64,000 nucleotides of DNA, from positions 235,276,798 through 235,340,797 of the forward strand of contig OW240912.1 in NCBI GenBank assembly GCA_933207985.1, written 5' to 3'. Position 1 is the stretch's first letter. Every line of letters begins with the position of its first letter. Shown in pieces: positions 10,707-21,980 of the stretch. The position numbers were made by a program, and so were the translations under genes. Below the pieces are notes generated by a model. The model ran no database searches, had not been told where the DNA came from, and worked only from the letters and a program-made list of their open reading frames with translations. Source of the stretch: Pelobates cultripes (lineage: Eukaryota > Chordata > Amphibia > Anura > Pelobatidae).

Positions 10707-11200
10707 TATTTATTTTCATTAGTTTCATGTTTCGAAAAAGATTAACTAATGATGGTTTTAATACAAAAAACACAAAACGGGGTTGCGCACTCTACATGCA
10801 ATCTTAGAAAAGTGTGAGTGCAGAATATATATGTGTCATAATAAGGAAGTTCATACCCTAATTAGGTTTGGTTCCACAAGTGGCTGTAAGAAAAAGAAAA
10901 TTGAGCCTGTATAGACTGGCTCAGGTAGAATAGCTTGTGGAGTGGTGATAGTATTTTCAAATTGAAGATCTGGCAGGTAACTCCTCTCCAAACATATGAA
11001 AATGGAAAAGCACCAAATTAACTTCAAACATGTAGTTTATTAACAAAACAATACGTAAAATCTTACATAGAATTAAAGTGTCTTTAGCCAGACGTTCTTT
11101 TTCAACACAACATGTTTCGACCTATTAACAGGTCTTCCTTAGTTGTAGGTGCAAGTATACAGTTCATGGTTTTGACACCTTAGGAATCTTCTACGCGCAC
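10707..11200 (-). repeat. retroelement fragment with a hammerhead-like motif
   Basis: On the minus strand, 11150-11105 reads ACAA, CTAAGGAA, a 5-bp stem GACCT/AGGTC, GAAAC, ATGT, TTGT. This order resembles a hammerhead ribozyme core and matches the motifs at 11955-11992 and 17753-17790. The surrounding sequence is otherwise not recognised. Confidence 0.35.
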
Positions 11201-11480
11201 TATGCATTTTTAGCTTTGCCAGTTATGCAGTTTTGTATACTCCTGACCAGGCTTGTTTTGTGATTATTCTCTGTGTTCTGTTTGCACTCGTTATTTAGAA
11301 TTCTGGCATACCTACCTTTGGCTTGTACTTGTTAATGGTATTTAGTTCCCACCTATTTGAGTTCTCTTTGTTTCAATTAACTTCAATCACCAGGTTGGTG
11401 ATACACATTGCTATTACTTCAGGTCTTGGCAATTTTTTTTAAAATTAATATAGTTTCATTTTCAACAAAAACAATGCAGT

Positions 11481-11875
11481 TCTTAAAGGGACACATTAGT
11501 CACCAGAACCGTAAGAGCTTAAAGTGTCACTGTCATGGCCGAATCTAGTTTTTTTTAACCCTCCTCCCGACTCCACTACATCTAATTGTCCCCCTACTTA
11601 CTCCCAAATGCCCCTAAGCCCCCCATATTACCTATTTTTTAATCTTTAGTTGCTGGCGGACCTAGGTCCTGGGCGCCGCCATCTTTGTGTGGGAAGATGA
11701 AGTCCCTGTGTTGCTATGAGTCAAATTACACAGCATGGGAAAATTCCAAAGAACTTTCCCACATTGTGTAAAATTACTAAGAGCACTCTGGTTGGATTTC
11801 AAGCCAGCCAATCAGCGTGCTGTGACAGGTAAATGTAGAGACTTACCAGGAAGAGTAAAAATAATAAAAGTGCAT
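11481..11875 (+). mobile_element. two truncated TTAA element left ends in tandem
   Basis: At 11483 TTAAAGGGACACATTAGTCACC is the end of one MITE family. At 11519 TTAAAGTGTCACTGTCATGGCC starts a second family that aligns with 25234 onward (T-run, CCCTCCTCCCGACTCCACTAC, CCCCTAAGCCCCC, GCCGCCATCTTTGTGTGG). Both lack their right ends here. Confidence 0.65.
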
Positions 11876-11926
11876 AAAAGTACAAAAAAAGAGGATTGGC
11901 ACAGCAAAGTTACCAAAAAACTCTTA

Positions 11927-12070
11927 ATGATCTAAAATACACAATATAAAATAGCCATTACACGTTTCACCAATATAGACTTTCTCAAATGGTATAAAAA
12001 TTTGCTATTTGAGTAAGCCTATCTTGGTGAAATGCGTAATGGTTATTTTATATTGTGTATTTTAGATCAT
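11927..12070. repeat. inverted repeat with about 65-bp arms carrying hammerhead-like motifs
   Basis: ATGATCTAAAATACACAATA (about 11926) faces TATTGTGTATTTTAGATCAT (12051-12070), and the interior arms also match with few changes. Each arm holds the TTGAGNAA ... GGTGAAA motif (minus 11992-11955, plus 12006-12042). A roughly 15-bp spacer separates the arms. Confidence 0.8.
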
Positions 12071-12084
12071 GACTGACTTTATTA

Positions 12085-12640
12085 TTTTTACTCTTCCTGG
12101 CTTTTTATTTATTCCTTTACTCAAAGAAATCCGAGGCGGGGATAATACCACCAGTGCTTTATCAATAAAGCAGTGTTTCTGCTCTATACTTTGAGTATTA
12201 TTTTATTTACTTTTATTTATTTTTATCATAATTGAGAGCACTATTGGTGGCTTTTTTATTTCCCCTTGGAGCCTTGGATGATCAGACGGTGCTCATAGAC
12301 ACACTTTCTTCACATATCCCATAAGCTGGGATTATACCGCTGTACGCCAGACCTGGCCATAGCTCTTTTAAATGTGAGTTTTCTACCTCCTATTACTATT
12401 TTGCACTGTGGATTTTAGACTTGTTACACTATTGGTTGCCCTGTCTCCTTTTTCTTCTATATAAACGAATACCTTGAGACATTCAGACGCACCCACCACT
12501 ACTGAAGAGTTTACTCATCTACATTTTATCCAGTACTCCTGACAATCTTTTGTTGTTCCAGTGAGACTTTTGGGACTATTTTAAGTTATTTTATTTTCTG
12601 TTGGCACAGCTCTACTCCATCTTTTTGTATTGCTTTATTT
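12085..12640 (+). repeat. retroelement 3'-type unit related to 17874-18360
   Basis: Blocks shared in order with 17874-18360: GGGATAATACCACC, GAGAGCACTATTGG, GGATTATACCGC with ACGCCAGACCTGG, AGCTC...GTGAGT, and TTGGCACAGC. Both units follow a hammerhead-like motif, so I read them as two copies of one family, possibly Penelope-like. No coding sequence is visible. Confidence 0.55.
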
Positions 12641-12891
12641 GGCTGGGGAGATTATTTATCTCCCCAGCTCAGCCATTACTGCACTGATCCACGGACGGGC
12701 CCCCCAGAGCCTCTGGGCCTCGGTCCATGACCGAGTGCTCAGTCCGCCCCTGTCTACCTCCAAAGCTCCTTAGGCCGTAATCTCTACGCTCTCCTGGGTG
12801 GCTGCCTTCGCTAAAGGGCTATGAAATCCCAGGTGCCCAGGCAAAATTCCTAGTTGCCATGGCAACCTAGCATCTGAGATTTGTCGAGCCC
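12641..12891. mobile_element. hAT-like MITE fragment
   Basis: The right edge reads TTTGTCGAGCCCTG, the inverse of the CAGGGCTCGACAAA terminus I associate with abundant amphibian non-autonomous repeats; the interior holds the palindrome GTTGCCATGGCAAC. A separate hairpin, GGCTGGGGAGAT/ATCTCCCCAGC, lies at 12640-12668. The left end is not found. Confidence 0.4.
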
Positions 12892-13682
12892 TGTATTACT
12901 TGCCTATTCCTGCAGTTAAGAATCCAACCACGTCAGAATAGTCTGAGACTGATTTGAAAATGTCATACAGAGCACAGGACTGCATACCCAGTGAAGTTCT
13001 ACTATCACAGGGACATCAGAGAAGCAAAAGAAAGAGTGATGGGGGAGAAAAGATGTCATATATGTACAATCATGCAAAACAATATTGGAAAGCTTAGATT
13101 TAATAGTTCCATATGTTTCAACTATTAGAACAGTATTCTGATGACCAATGGGTTAAAAGCAGCTGCCAGGTATCCAGATTCAGATACTATTGAATCCTAA
13201 ATGAAGTCTCTAGCAGAAAGCACAAAATTAGAGAGTTGTTTTTACTGGGAAATTTGGCGAGATATTCTTCTTATTTCCTTTTGGCAGCTGTTTGGGCGTG
13301 TGAGTATGATCTATATTTTTATTATGTGTGACAACATTTGTGGTACAGCTTGCCACTTATCATTGACATGATGTCTTGTGTTGTATCTCTTTGGTAACTA
13401 AGCTGTTATGGTTCTAGTGTAGGTGAATTAAAAGTTAAATCAGGAATGTTAACAAGGAACCTTAATACTTTATATATCCTTGATTAACTGGTGTTACTAG
13501 TCCACAGTCCTACATGATAAGAAGCACTGCTTATCATACCATGCAGGTAAGTGAGGGATAGTGTATGTTCATAAATCTTAACATTGTGTGCAAGAGCCAA
13601 ACATCTAAAAAATGGTTTTCTGAGAAAATGCATCAGTATATAACCAAAAAATACATCAGATGAGTTATTATATTGCAAATAC
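12892..13682. other. no recognised feature
   Basis: Ordinary A+T-rich noncoding sequence; I see no credible gene, repeat end or structural motif. Confidence 0.5.
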
Positions 13683-14240
13683 TTAAAGGATCACTATAGG
13701 GTCAGGAACACAAACATGGGCCACTCATCCCTCCATAAATATAGCAACATCGTACTGTTTTCAATCCAGAAGCTGTAGATCTGCATGCTGTTTGCCTAAA
13801 AAAAAAACTAGCAGTCTGCTCACATCATCAGAAGTGGTGGCCTGATCCAATCACAGTGCTTCCCCATAGGATTGGCTGAGACTGACAAAGAGGCAGATCA
13901 GGGGCAGAGCCAGCTTGATTCAAACACAGCCCTGGCCAATCAGTATCTCCTAATAGAGATGAATTGAATCAGTGAATCTCTATGAGGAAAGTTCAGTGTC
14001 TGCATGCAGAGGGAGGAAACACTGAATGTTTGGATGCATTTTAGCCAGCCATGACCCAGGAAAGATCTCTAACAGCTATCTGAGGAGTGGCCAGTGAAAT
14101 TATCACTAGGCTGTAATGTAAACACTGCATTTTCTCTGAAAAGACAGTGTTTACAGCAAAAAGCCTGAAGGTAATGATTCTACACACCAGAACAAATTCA
14201 ATAAGCTGTAGTTGTTCTGGTGACTATAGTGTCCCTTTAA
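13683..14240 (-). mobile_element. TTAA MITE, 558 bp
   Basis: TTAA at both ends; the left end is TTAAAGGATCACTATAGGGTC, the right end GACTATAGTGTCCCTTTAA. It is collinear in opposite orientation with 18377-18968: shared blocks include TTCAATAAGCTGTAGTTGTTCTGG, ATGCAGAGGGAGGAAACACTGAAT, AGTGTTTAC, and GCCTGATCCAATCACAGTGCTT. Non-coding. Confidence 0.9.
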
Positions 14241-14549
14241 GGACTGGCAAAAATTACACAGAAGGAATATTCAAAGAGAAAGCATGCTTAAAAAGAATGA
14301 CAATGTAGGAGAATTGATCTTTGTTGGTTTTAACACAGATTTTGAAAATACAGAAAGTACACAGTGTTTTTACTTGAGTCGAGCTCCTATTAAATGGCAA
14401 TCAGTGAAATTTGAAATAGATCAATGATCTTACAATCATTGTAAAGGATACTTCTTTAGAAACGGAAACCTGGAATTTTCATTTTCTGAACTGGATATTT
14501 TATAATGTAGCAATCAAAAGATTCAGATGTAACTACCTTGTAACTACCT

Positions 14550-14885
14550 TGCACAGGAAGGAATTATGAAATGAAGAATCATTAAACATGTGATTCTTCA
14601 TTTATCATCGACCTCCTTAAATACCTGTGTGGTCTGCTATATGTAGGGGAAACATCACAGGAAACTAAAGGCAGACTCAGTAAACTGAAGATCATGATTC
14701 ATACAAATAAGTTGGACCTAGATTTACCAAGCTACTTTCAGGAGGCCAAACATAACATAAACCAAATTGAAGATTCATGTTATAGACAAAGAGCCAAAAG
14801 TAAGAAATAAGGCTGGATAAAATTAATGAAGCATTACAAAAAACACGAGTGGATTAGATCATTGGACCCATATGACTGAATTGAG
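14550..14885 (+). pseudogene. Penelope-like element, GIY-YIG endonuclease remnant
   Basis: One frame from about 14550 to 14872 has only one internal stop (TAA, about 14808) and reads as the nuclease end of a Penelope-like retroelement. It shows a hydrophobic strand and CGLLYVGET (the GLxYIG box of the GIY-YIG fold), then GRLSKLK as the conserved Arg helix, then the C-terminal WIRSLDPYG block that matches the usual W(I/L)xxLxPxGLN motif. In these elements the endonuclease follows a reverse transcriptase; no RT is visible upstream, so this is a truncated fragment. The start is undefined. Confidence 0.65.
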
Positions 14886-16295
14886 AAAATTATATAGTAA
14901 AGCATTAAGGAGTTGCAGAGTTAATTTACTTTGAAGATTTATGACTAGTGAAATAGATAAATAAGCCTGAATTGGAAATGTAAATTGTAGATATTTATTA
15001 ATTAGTTAAATATACATTTTGTAATGGCGTGTTCTTCCAGTTTTAGGTATTGACACAATTTAGCCAAAGGCATAAAGGTTCTATAGAGGACCATTCCAAG
15101 AACCTTGCTTAGATTATGGTGCATGGGTCTCCATGTTACTATCATAGGGCAAATGCTCCCCTCAAGAAGCCAGAAAAATGTATGTTTGGATAGCAGCAGG
15201 AGCTAACTGAGGGACACCTCCACTCTACTTTATAATATCTACATCAAAGATGTTACAAAATTAAATGCCTGGGGCAACACTTCTTAAGCCTGCTATAAAC
15301 ATGGGGAAGGAGGCATTCAATTGATTTGTCAGGCAGGAAACATGGCACCATGGTCAGTGTCATAGCAGAAGCTGCATGCCTCAATGAGTGCCAGTATTTG
15401 TCACTGAATGCATAATTGGTTGACTTGCATTTGTGTGACTATGTGTCTACCTTTTAGAATTTGCCACACAATCTAGTAGTAGCCTCCTGAGTCTGGGCTG
15501 AAATGACTTGCAAAATAATCTGCAGCTATATGCCCACATATCATCACGGGGGGACATCCTTCTGTACAGATATAAAGGTATATAAAGATCTTGTATAATT
15601 CAATCCCCTCCATTTTGCTAATTTTGGAAAAGAGCATTACCAATACAGGGACAGTGTAATCCTTTATTTCTTTGGTCATCCATTATAATTTTGAACACAA
15701 GGCGGGATAAATGAATAATGCTTGTGGAACAGATGGTAGATCGCAAGGAAAGACATTGCATTCCATAATTTAGAGCCAAGTTCTGTCAAGTGCTGAAAAA
15801 ACTTCTTTAAAACTTGAATACTAAGAAATTAATGTTGGCATCTTTCCTATGTGAACGATGAGAAATTCTTTTTAATCAGCCAAATCTTTGGAATGGCTTA
15901 GTATAAAGTATAGATAGATGTTGATATCTCTTCAAGTCAAAAATAACAAAATATGTTACTAGTCCAGAGGGGTGATCTGTTTCCAACTTTGCATAATATA
16001 GGTGAGAGAATTGCTCTAAATAATGAACCTTGTTTAAAAGGGCACTCTAATAACTATACTATTTTGTCTGTATTTGGCCATACGCACCACCCCTTCAAAG
16101 ATGAACATTGGCCACTCTTCTGTCATTTGTTCCATCACACTTATATCTTTGAGGTCATTAATATGCAGTGCAGGAGGGGTGTCAGATGGGTTCAAAAACT
16201 CATGGAGCCAAAGACAAACAATACTCCTCAAAACCCCACAACTGGTCTCTCGTATTTTGTACCTGTTTACTCATGCAATTTATGTGTCTTGACAC
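14886..16295. other. no recognised feature
   Basis: A+T-rich noncoding sequence. Short frames at 15953-16309 overlap on both strands and carry no recognisable domain. Confidence 0.5.
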
Positions 16296-16650
16296 AATTG
16301 GATATATAAAGACACATACTCACAGTTTGATACTTACAGACGTGCACAGATATCCACACTAAAATACACACGTTCACAAATGCATACATGAACATAGATA
16401 AAGACAAGCACAGGCATATAAAATATAGACTGGGCCACACAAACACAGACACATAAGGACACACACATGCATACACAGGCACACACAGAAACACACACAC
16501 ATAGGCTACACTGACATAGGCCCAAACAAAGACGTACAAAGATAGGCACACACACTAGCTACATTGGCACAGGTGTTGGAATGCACAGAGAGGTATACAG
16601 ACAGAGGCATACGTTGATTGGTGCACACAGACTACACAGGAAGGCCCCTC
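16296..16650. repeat. CA-rich low-complexity stretch
   Basis: Imperfect ACAC and CACAGAC-type sequence without a constant period, probably a decayed CA-rich array. It produces spurious cysteine/valine-rich frames on the minus strand. Confidence 0.7.
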
Positions 16651-17389
16651 TTTACACAATGTTTTCATTGCAGGACTAACTGACCTCTGTTGGCTGCCCC
16701 CCTCCTAGCCAAATAGCAACAGAAGAGGGAATAAACTTTATTGATACTGCAAATATTGCAAGAATATATGACGTTTGTTGTTCCCAGCCACTTTCATCTA
16801 CTTTGTTCCACACTACCTAATGTCAACTCTGGGAAAAAATTAATTTGTGATGTGATGTGACAGATGTGGACATTTTCTCTCTTGCGTGTAGAATCCCTGC
16901 AAGGGGAAGATTGATGTTCCCTCCCACCCTGCTCTCCCTGCCTCCCTCCGTTTAGTAATCTAATTTTTTTTTAATAATTATCAAAAGATGACTCACCTCT
17001 CTCTCCTCTGTCCATTCCTCCCTCACCTCCCCATCTTCAGTCGTGTGCATGCAAGTGCAAGTACATTTACCTTAATTTGCTCCTTTATAAGATTGAGCAA
17101 TTAGAAATGCCATAGGACATTCTAAATGTAATGATTATATTTTTAAAAGGGGTTAGACTAACCCTTAAAAACTTTCATCAGGGCCCAAATTTATCAAGAT
17201 TCCCTGTAGAGAAGCATTAGAAGGCTAGTGCACACGCACAGCAAATCACAACGCTGAATCAGTCAAATATTATCTATGAGCAGCAATTTATTGAGAATTG
17301 AGTCTGACTTGGTTCTTATCGAGAAGCACCTCTAATGGCTGTCAGGCAATGTTTTAGATTGAAAAAAGATAAAAAAGGTTAGCGCTAAT
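16651..17389. other. no recognised feature
   Basis: Noncoding sequence without repeat ends or frames that I can identify. Confidence 0.45.
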
Positions 17390-18360
17390 AATAAAAATGC
17401 TCTGGCCGCACGGACTGAATACAGATTAGCGGTCACGTGACCCGGCACTACAGATCCCACAGTGCAGTGCGGGTCACGTGACACGCACGTACGCGGAAGC
17501 ACTTATTCTACACCTTTTTTTATATTAAATAACGCTCGTTCTTATTAAAAAATGCTCGTTTTTATATTATTTTTATATATACAACATCTTATGTCCATAT
17601 ATATCAATACTGTATATTATTTTTTATTTTTTGAATGTATATTTTCTATTTATATTTTGTATTACCCTGATTGGTTGTTCATTTTTTGGCGCCAATTTCA
17701 AATGTTTGTATTAGCTATAAATACTCCTCATGTGCCAGGTACTCCAACTATTCCAATTTGATAAAGCCTTTTGGCGAAACGCGTTATTGGTTTTAAATAT
17801 TGTATCAATAAATAATTTTATATTATCTATTATCTATTCTTATTACTATTTCCAACTTTACATATTGTTCCTGGCATATCCTGAGGTGGGGATCATACCA
17901 CCCACGCGAATAATTGAGTGCAGATTGACCTGCACTCTATTTGTGAGTATATTTTATTTATTTTTATTCTTTTTAACAACTACCTCACCAGAGAGCACTA
18001 TTGGCTGTTTTTATTTTCTTTCCTTGAGAATTGAACACCAGGACTCTTCAAGAGGACAAGCACCCCCATAAGCGGAGGGTTATCCGCCGTGTGCCTATCA
18101 TACCAGAGCTGGTTCTAGCTCATGGAAACGTGAGTGTGTAATTTATATTTTATTTTACAATTACTAATTTATACACTCTGCACAATTGGCTTTTTCTCAT
18201 TCTGTCTTCCATATCGTGAGACGGACGACCATTGTTAAAGAAGACGCCATACCAGTTAAGACACCATCCATTACTGGGACTTTCTTATTAGAACATTTTT
18301 CTAATTTGGACTTGTTTTTTTTACTCTCTTGGCGCAGCCTTATTCTTTGTTTTTCCTAAT
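17390..18360 (+). repeat. retroelement unit with hammerhead-like motif (possibly Penelope-like)
   Basis: Starts in CpG-rich DNA with two inverted CACGTGAC sites (17433-17479), then A+T-rich sequence, a motif at 17753-17790 and the ~490-bp tail shared with 12085-12640. The tail ends in TTGGCGCAGCCTTATTC. No long frame matches a reverse transcriptase. Confidence 0.5.
17753..17790 (+). ncRNA. hammerhead-ribozyme-like motif, probably inactive
   Basis: Order of parts: stem I CCAAT, core TTGATAAA, stem II GCC with TTTT loop and GGC, then GAAAC, GC, GTT, and stem I partner ATTGG. Relative to the standard type I core (CUGANGA ... GAAA ... UH) stems I and II and a two-pair stem III form perfectly. 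Deviations: C3 and G8, which pair in the known structure, are U and A here (still able to pair), and there is one extra A before stem II. Penelope-like elements are known to carry minimal hammerheads. Activity cannot be judged by eye. Confidence 0.4.
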
Positions 18361-18376
18361 GTTTTAGATTGCAGGT

Positions 18377-18968
18377 TTAAAGGGACACTATAGTCACCAG
18401 AACAACTACAGCTTATTGAATTTGTTCTGGTGAGTAGAATCATTACCTTCAGGCTTTTTGCTGTAAACACTGTCTTTTCAGAGAAAATGCAGTGTTTACA
18501 TTACAGCCTAGTGATAACTCCACTGGCCACTCCTCAAATGGCTGTTAGAGATCCTTCCTGGGTCATGGCTGCCTAAAATGCATCCAAACATTCAGTATCT
18601 CCTCCTTTTGCATGCAGACACTGAACTTTCCTCATAGAGACTCATTGATTCAATTCATCTCTATGAGGAGATGCTGATTGGCCAAGGCTGTGTTTGAATC
18701 CTGCTGGCTCCGCGCCCTTGATCTGCCTCTTTGTCAGTCTCAGCCAATCCTATGGAGAAGCATTGTGATTGGATCAGGCTACCACTTCTGATGATGTCAG
18801 CAGACAGCTTGTTTTTCTGAGGCAAACAGCATGCAGATCTGCAGCTTCAGGCTTGAATTTGCTTTATTTATGGAGGCATGAGGAGCCCAGGGGGGGCTAG
18901 ATGGTGGTTTTAACACTATAGGTTCAGGAATACATGTTTGTGTTCCTAACCCTATAGTGATCCTTTAA
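18377..18968 (+). mobile_element. TTAA MITE, 592 bp
   Basis: TTAAAGGGACACTATAGTCACC at the left, AACCCTATAGTGATCCTTTAA at the right, TTAA flanks. Same family as 13683-14240, opposite orientation. Confidence 0.9.
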
Positions 18969-19509
18969 ACTAAATGGCCACTGCACCTAGACCACTTTAG
19001 TGAGAAAGTCTTCTGGGTGCTTTTTTGAAAACCATTTGTTCAAGTTTCTATAAAAACATTGCTTCATGCAAAAATCTGTTAAATATTTTTTAAAGGAAAA
19101 CATATCACATATGAAATGTTTGCTGGTTAAATAAATATCTAGATTTTAAGCAGTACTGGCAAAGAGGGAATTACTCTAAATCAAAGTGATAACAATTTAT
19201 TGGCAAATATCTTCTTTAATTTTCATTAGCCTGATACAGCCTGGCTCACACAGGAGGATGCCAAGAATGTGTATTTAGTACAAATAGGTTAATATAGTGG
19301 TTAGCTGTCTATTGTCACTAGTATAATAAATAGTTTGTGATTAATAAAAATGTGTGTCCTGGGGTGTGTGTTATACATTATTCAGATGAAAATGTGATAC
19401 ATTTTGACTTATTTTGTCCTAGTATCAGTACAGTTTAGCCAAGGTAACAATCCCTTATATATTATAGGATAATAATGAGTCATAATTTTGCCCAGGACAT
19501 TTGGTGTAC
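18969..19509. other. no recognised feature
   Basis: A+T-rich noncoding sequence; a short ACCCAGACCACTT-like block near 18990 recalls the other MITE family but no element can be delimited. Confidence 0.45.
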
Positions 19510-19718
19510 TTAACCCCTTAAGGACACATGACATGTCCTTTTGGTCACAATATGCAGTTATAATTAGAGGTGAATTAAACTCCTACCATCTGGCTTGTGT
19601 GACAACTCATGGAGAAGCGTTAGAAATTAGCTTTTGTTTTAACTCCATAAGGACACATGACATGTGTGACATGTCATGATTCCCTTTTATTCCAGAAGTT
19701 TGGTCCTTAAGGGGTTAA
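19510..19718. mobile_element. palindromic TTAA MITE (CCCCTTAAGGACACATG type)
   Basis: Begins TTAACCCCTTAAGGACACATG and ends TTTGGTCCTTAAGGGGTTAA, with TTAA at 19510-19513 and 19715-19718. The internal ACACATGACATGT block recurs in direct and inverted form. I recall this family as abundant in frog genomes. Confidence 0.85.
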
Positions 19719-19824
19719 GCTAGTTAACTGCTCTAAAGAGATGATGTAGGGAATCAGACAGATAATTTAAAGGGGATAATTAATACATATGCCCTAGACT
19801 AAGTCTGTTACAAGTTAGCACAAC

Positions 19825-20261
19825 TGTTAAGACTTACCTGCAAGCCCTGGCCGTCCGAATGTGAACATGTGCGAATCCTAGGGGCGGGCATACTGCAGGA
19901 CAGCCCTATGGGTGTGGTTGGAATAAATTAAAAAACATAATCACCTACCCTGGCAACCCTGATGACAGACTGCCCCATGCACCAATAGGGTCTTATGTCA
20001 CTATAGGTGTGTCTTTGGTTTGTCACTCTATTTAAACTGTGAATAGCTGCCATTGCTCAGTTGTTCTCTGCTACTTCCTGCTGTTACCCGTGATACCTGT
20101 TTTCCTGAATACCTGTTACTTGACCTTGTCTCACTATTGCTGAACCTTGCCTGACTTTGCCTTTGCCTTGTCCTATTGGATTTATTTGCCTTGGACTTTT
20201 GTTTGTTATTTTTGCAAGTACAAGTTTTGCATCTTGGGTTTTAATATATTCAACCCTGACA
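19825..20261 (+). mobile_element. solo LTR-like sequence
   Basis: Begins TGTTAAGAC, ends ACCCTGACA, flanked by ACAAC (19820-19824) and ACAAT (20262-20266), a 5-bp near-duplication. CTATTTAAACTG near 20029 could be a TATA box. The downstream half has the TTGCCTGACTTTGCC-type wording shared by the other LTRs here. No internal retroelement genes adjoin. Confidence 0.5.
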
Positions 20262-20335
20262 ACAATAGAGAAATCATATTAACACAAATCCTTAAAAACA
20301 GACTTGCTGTTTGCTAGAATCCAAAATGGCAGTGT

Positions 20336-20515
20336 TGTCAGGATTAGAGGTTGATCCAGCACGTAGAATTGTATCACAGCTAGGACTAACAGGTAATGCC
20401 TTACCGGTCCTTAGAATGGCCGGACTAAATGTACCAGAGAATAGTCAGAATACTTGCCGAGGTCGGGGATACAGAAAGAGACACAACGATTAGGGAAAGC
20501 CAGAAGTCAGGGTGG
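20336..20515 (-). mobile_element. LTR fragment, minus orientation
   Basis: Aligns for about 180 bp with 24500-24680 (GATCCAGCACG, AGAATTGTATCACA, CCTTAGAATGGCCGGACT, GCCGAGGTC). In reverse complement it matches the 3' part of the LTR at 37720-38261 (GACCTCRGC, GTCCGGCCAT, CTAAGGTCC). Confidence 0.6.
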
Positions 20516-21980
20516 GTGATTCTTTTACAGAAGCAGGAGTAGCCACTATTAGGCCTGAGGGATGGGTTGAATTACTGGATTACTTTCCACAGAAAAGTGA
20601 GTTGGGAAAATGTCTTGTTTGGGGGAAAAGGGGGAGTTGTTGGGACTATTATTAGTAACTAAGCATACCAGAGAATCGGTGTTAGCTCCACAATTTCTAT
20701 TGCCATTGCCTTGAGGAGAAGAGGACACATCATTTAGGGAGGAAACAGGGGGAGGGAAACTGATTAATAATGCTAAGTACATTTACAAAAATATAAACAT
20801 TTACAAAAAAGAAAAGAAAACACAAAACAATAGGCACATGATCTAACTGTTGTAGATTGCGGGGGTGTTGCTCTTGTTTATGTTTCGTTATTAGGTCATG
20901 TTGATGCTTGCTTCCACTGCTATGGGTGCTCTGGTGGCATAGAGAATATAAGGTCCTTTGGTGGCTGCCGCAGCACACAGTGGTCCCTCTGTAGGATACC
21001 TGGGGGATATCAACATATAGGTCAATAAATTTTGAGTAGGCTTAGGGTGCTGCACAAACAACTCATTTACTGTTATGACACGGGAGGATCCTCAGCAAGA
21101 TACAATGCAATAATCCTATGAAAGGCAAAGTACGAAGGGAGATAGATAAGCATATTACCGGACTAGCCAGCCTTAATGCTAAGGAGAAAATATCAGAAAT
21201 ATATTAAAGAGATATTCAGACCAGACAAAAATATACAAAATTAGCAATGGCAATTTAACGACAATTGGCAGAGAAACAGGGTCACTGGAAACTCAAAGGC
21301 AGGAGCAAGCCAGGTCTGGTACACATATAGGAACTGGATATATATCAAACATTGCCATGTCTGATACACAGGGCAATACTGAATAAAACCAGATTAATAA
21401 CAAAGCCAGTTCAACAACGAGAATAGAGATCAGGAACAATAAAAGCACACTTATGGGCTCTGAGAGCACAAAAGGGCACTGGACCTTGAAAAATCAAGTG
21501 GATATAAAAGATCTTATGTTAATATAGTGGCACTGATGCATGAGCATAGCATCAGACAGGAAGCCAACTAATTAAGATTATAAAAGGTGCCAAGGTCACA
21601 GCTCACATCATGTAGGTTTGGTTAGTTTTAGAATTATGCGAGTGCAACCTGGTACACACATGTTGTGTCTAAAACGGCACAGACAAGCACGAGAAATTGA
21701 TGTGGCTGCAACTCTATGCAATCTAGTGTTTGTTTTTAGTGGCTGTACAGACGTGGCTTAACCAAAATCAGGGGAGATACAATTTTGGGGGTTGGTGATC
21801 TTTTTGCTTTCAATACACCAAATGTGGAAGCAGCACACTGGAACTGTGGCAGAATATACGCAGAAGCATCATTAGAGGTAGGTTTCCTTACATTTACATG
21901 CTTTGATTGGCCTTGGATAACAAAATATGTAAGTAAACATATAAAGAACAAGAGAAATTTGAACCTTTAGTTAGCTATAT
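20516..21980. other. no recognised feature, possibly decayed LTR element
   Basis: No reading frame with a recognisable domain. Part may belong to the minus-strand LTR element that starts at 20336. Confidence 0.4.

Noticed and set aside
12641..12668. Rho-independent terminator-like hairpin
   Set aside because: Bacterial-style terminators are not meaningful in this eukaryotic context; it is a simple palindrome near a MITE.
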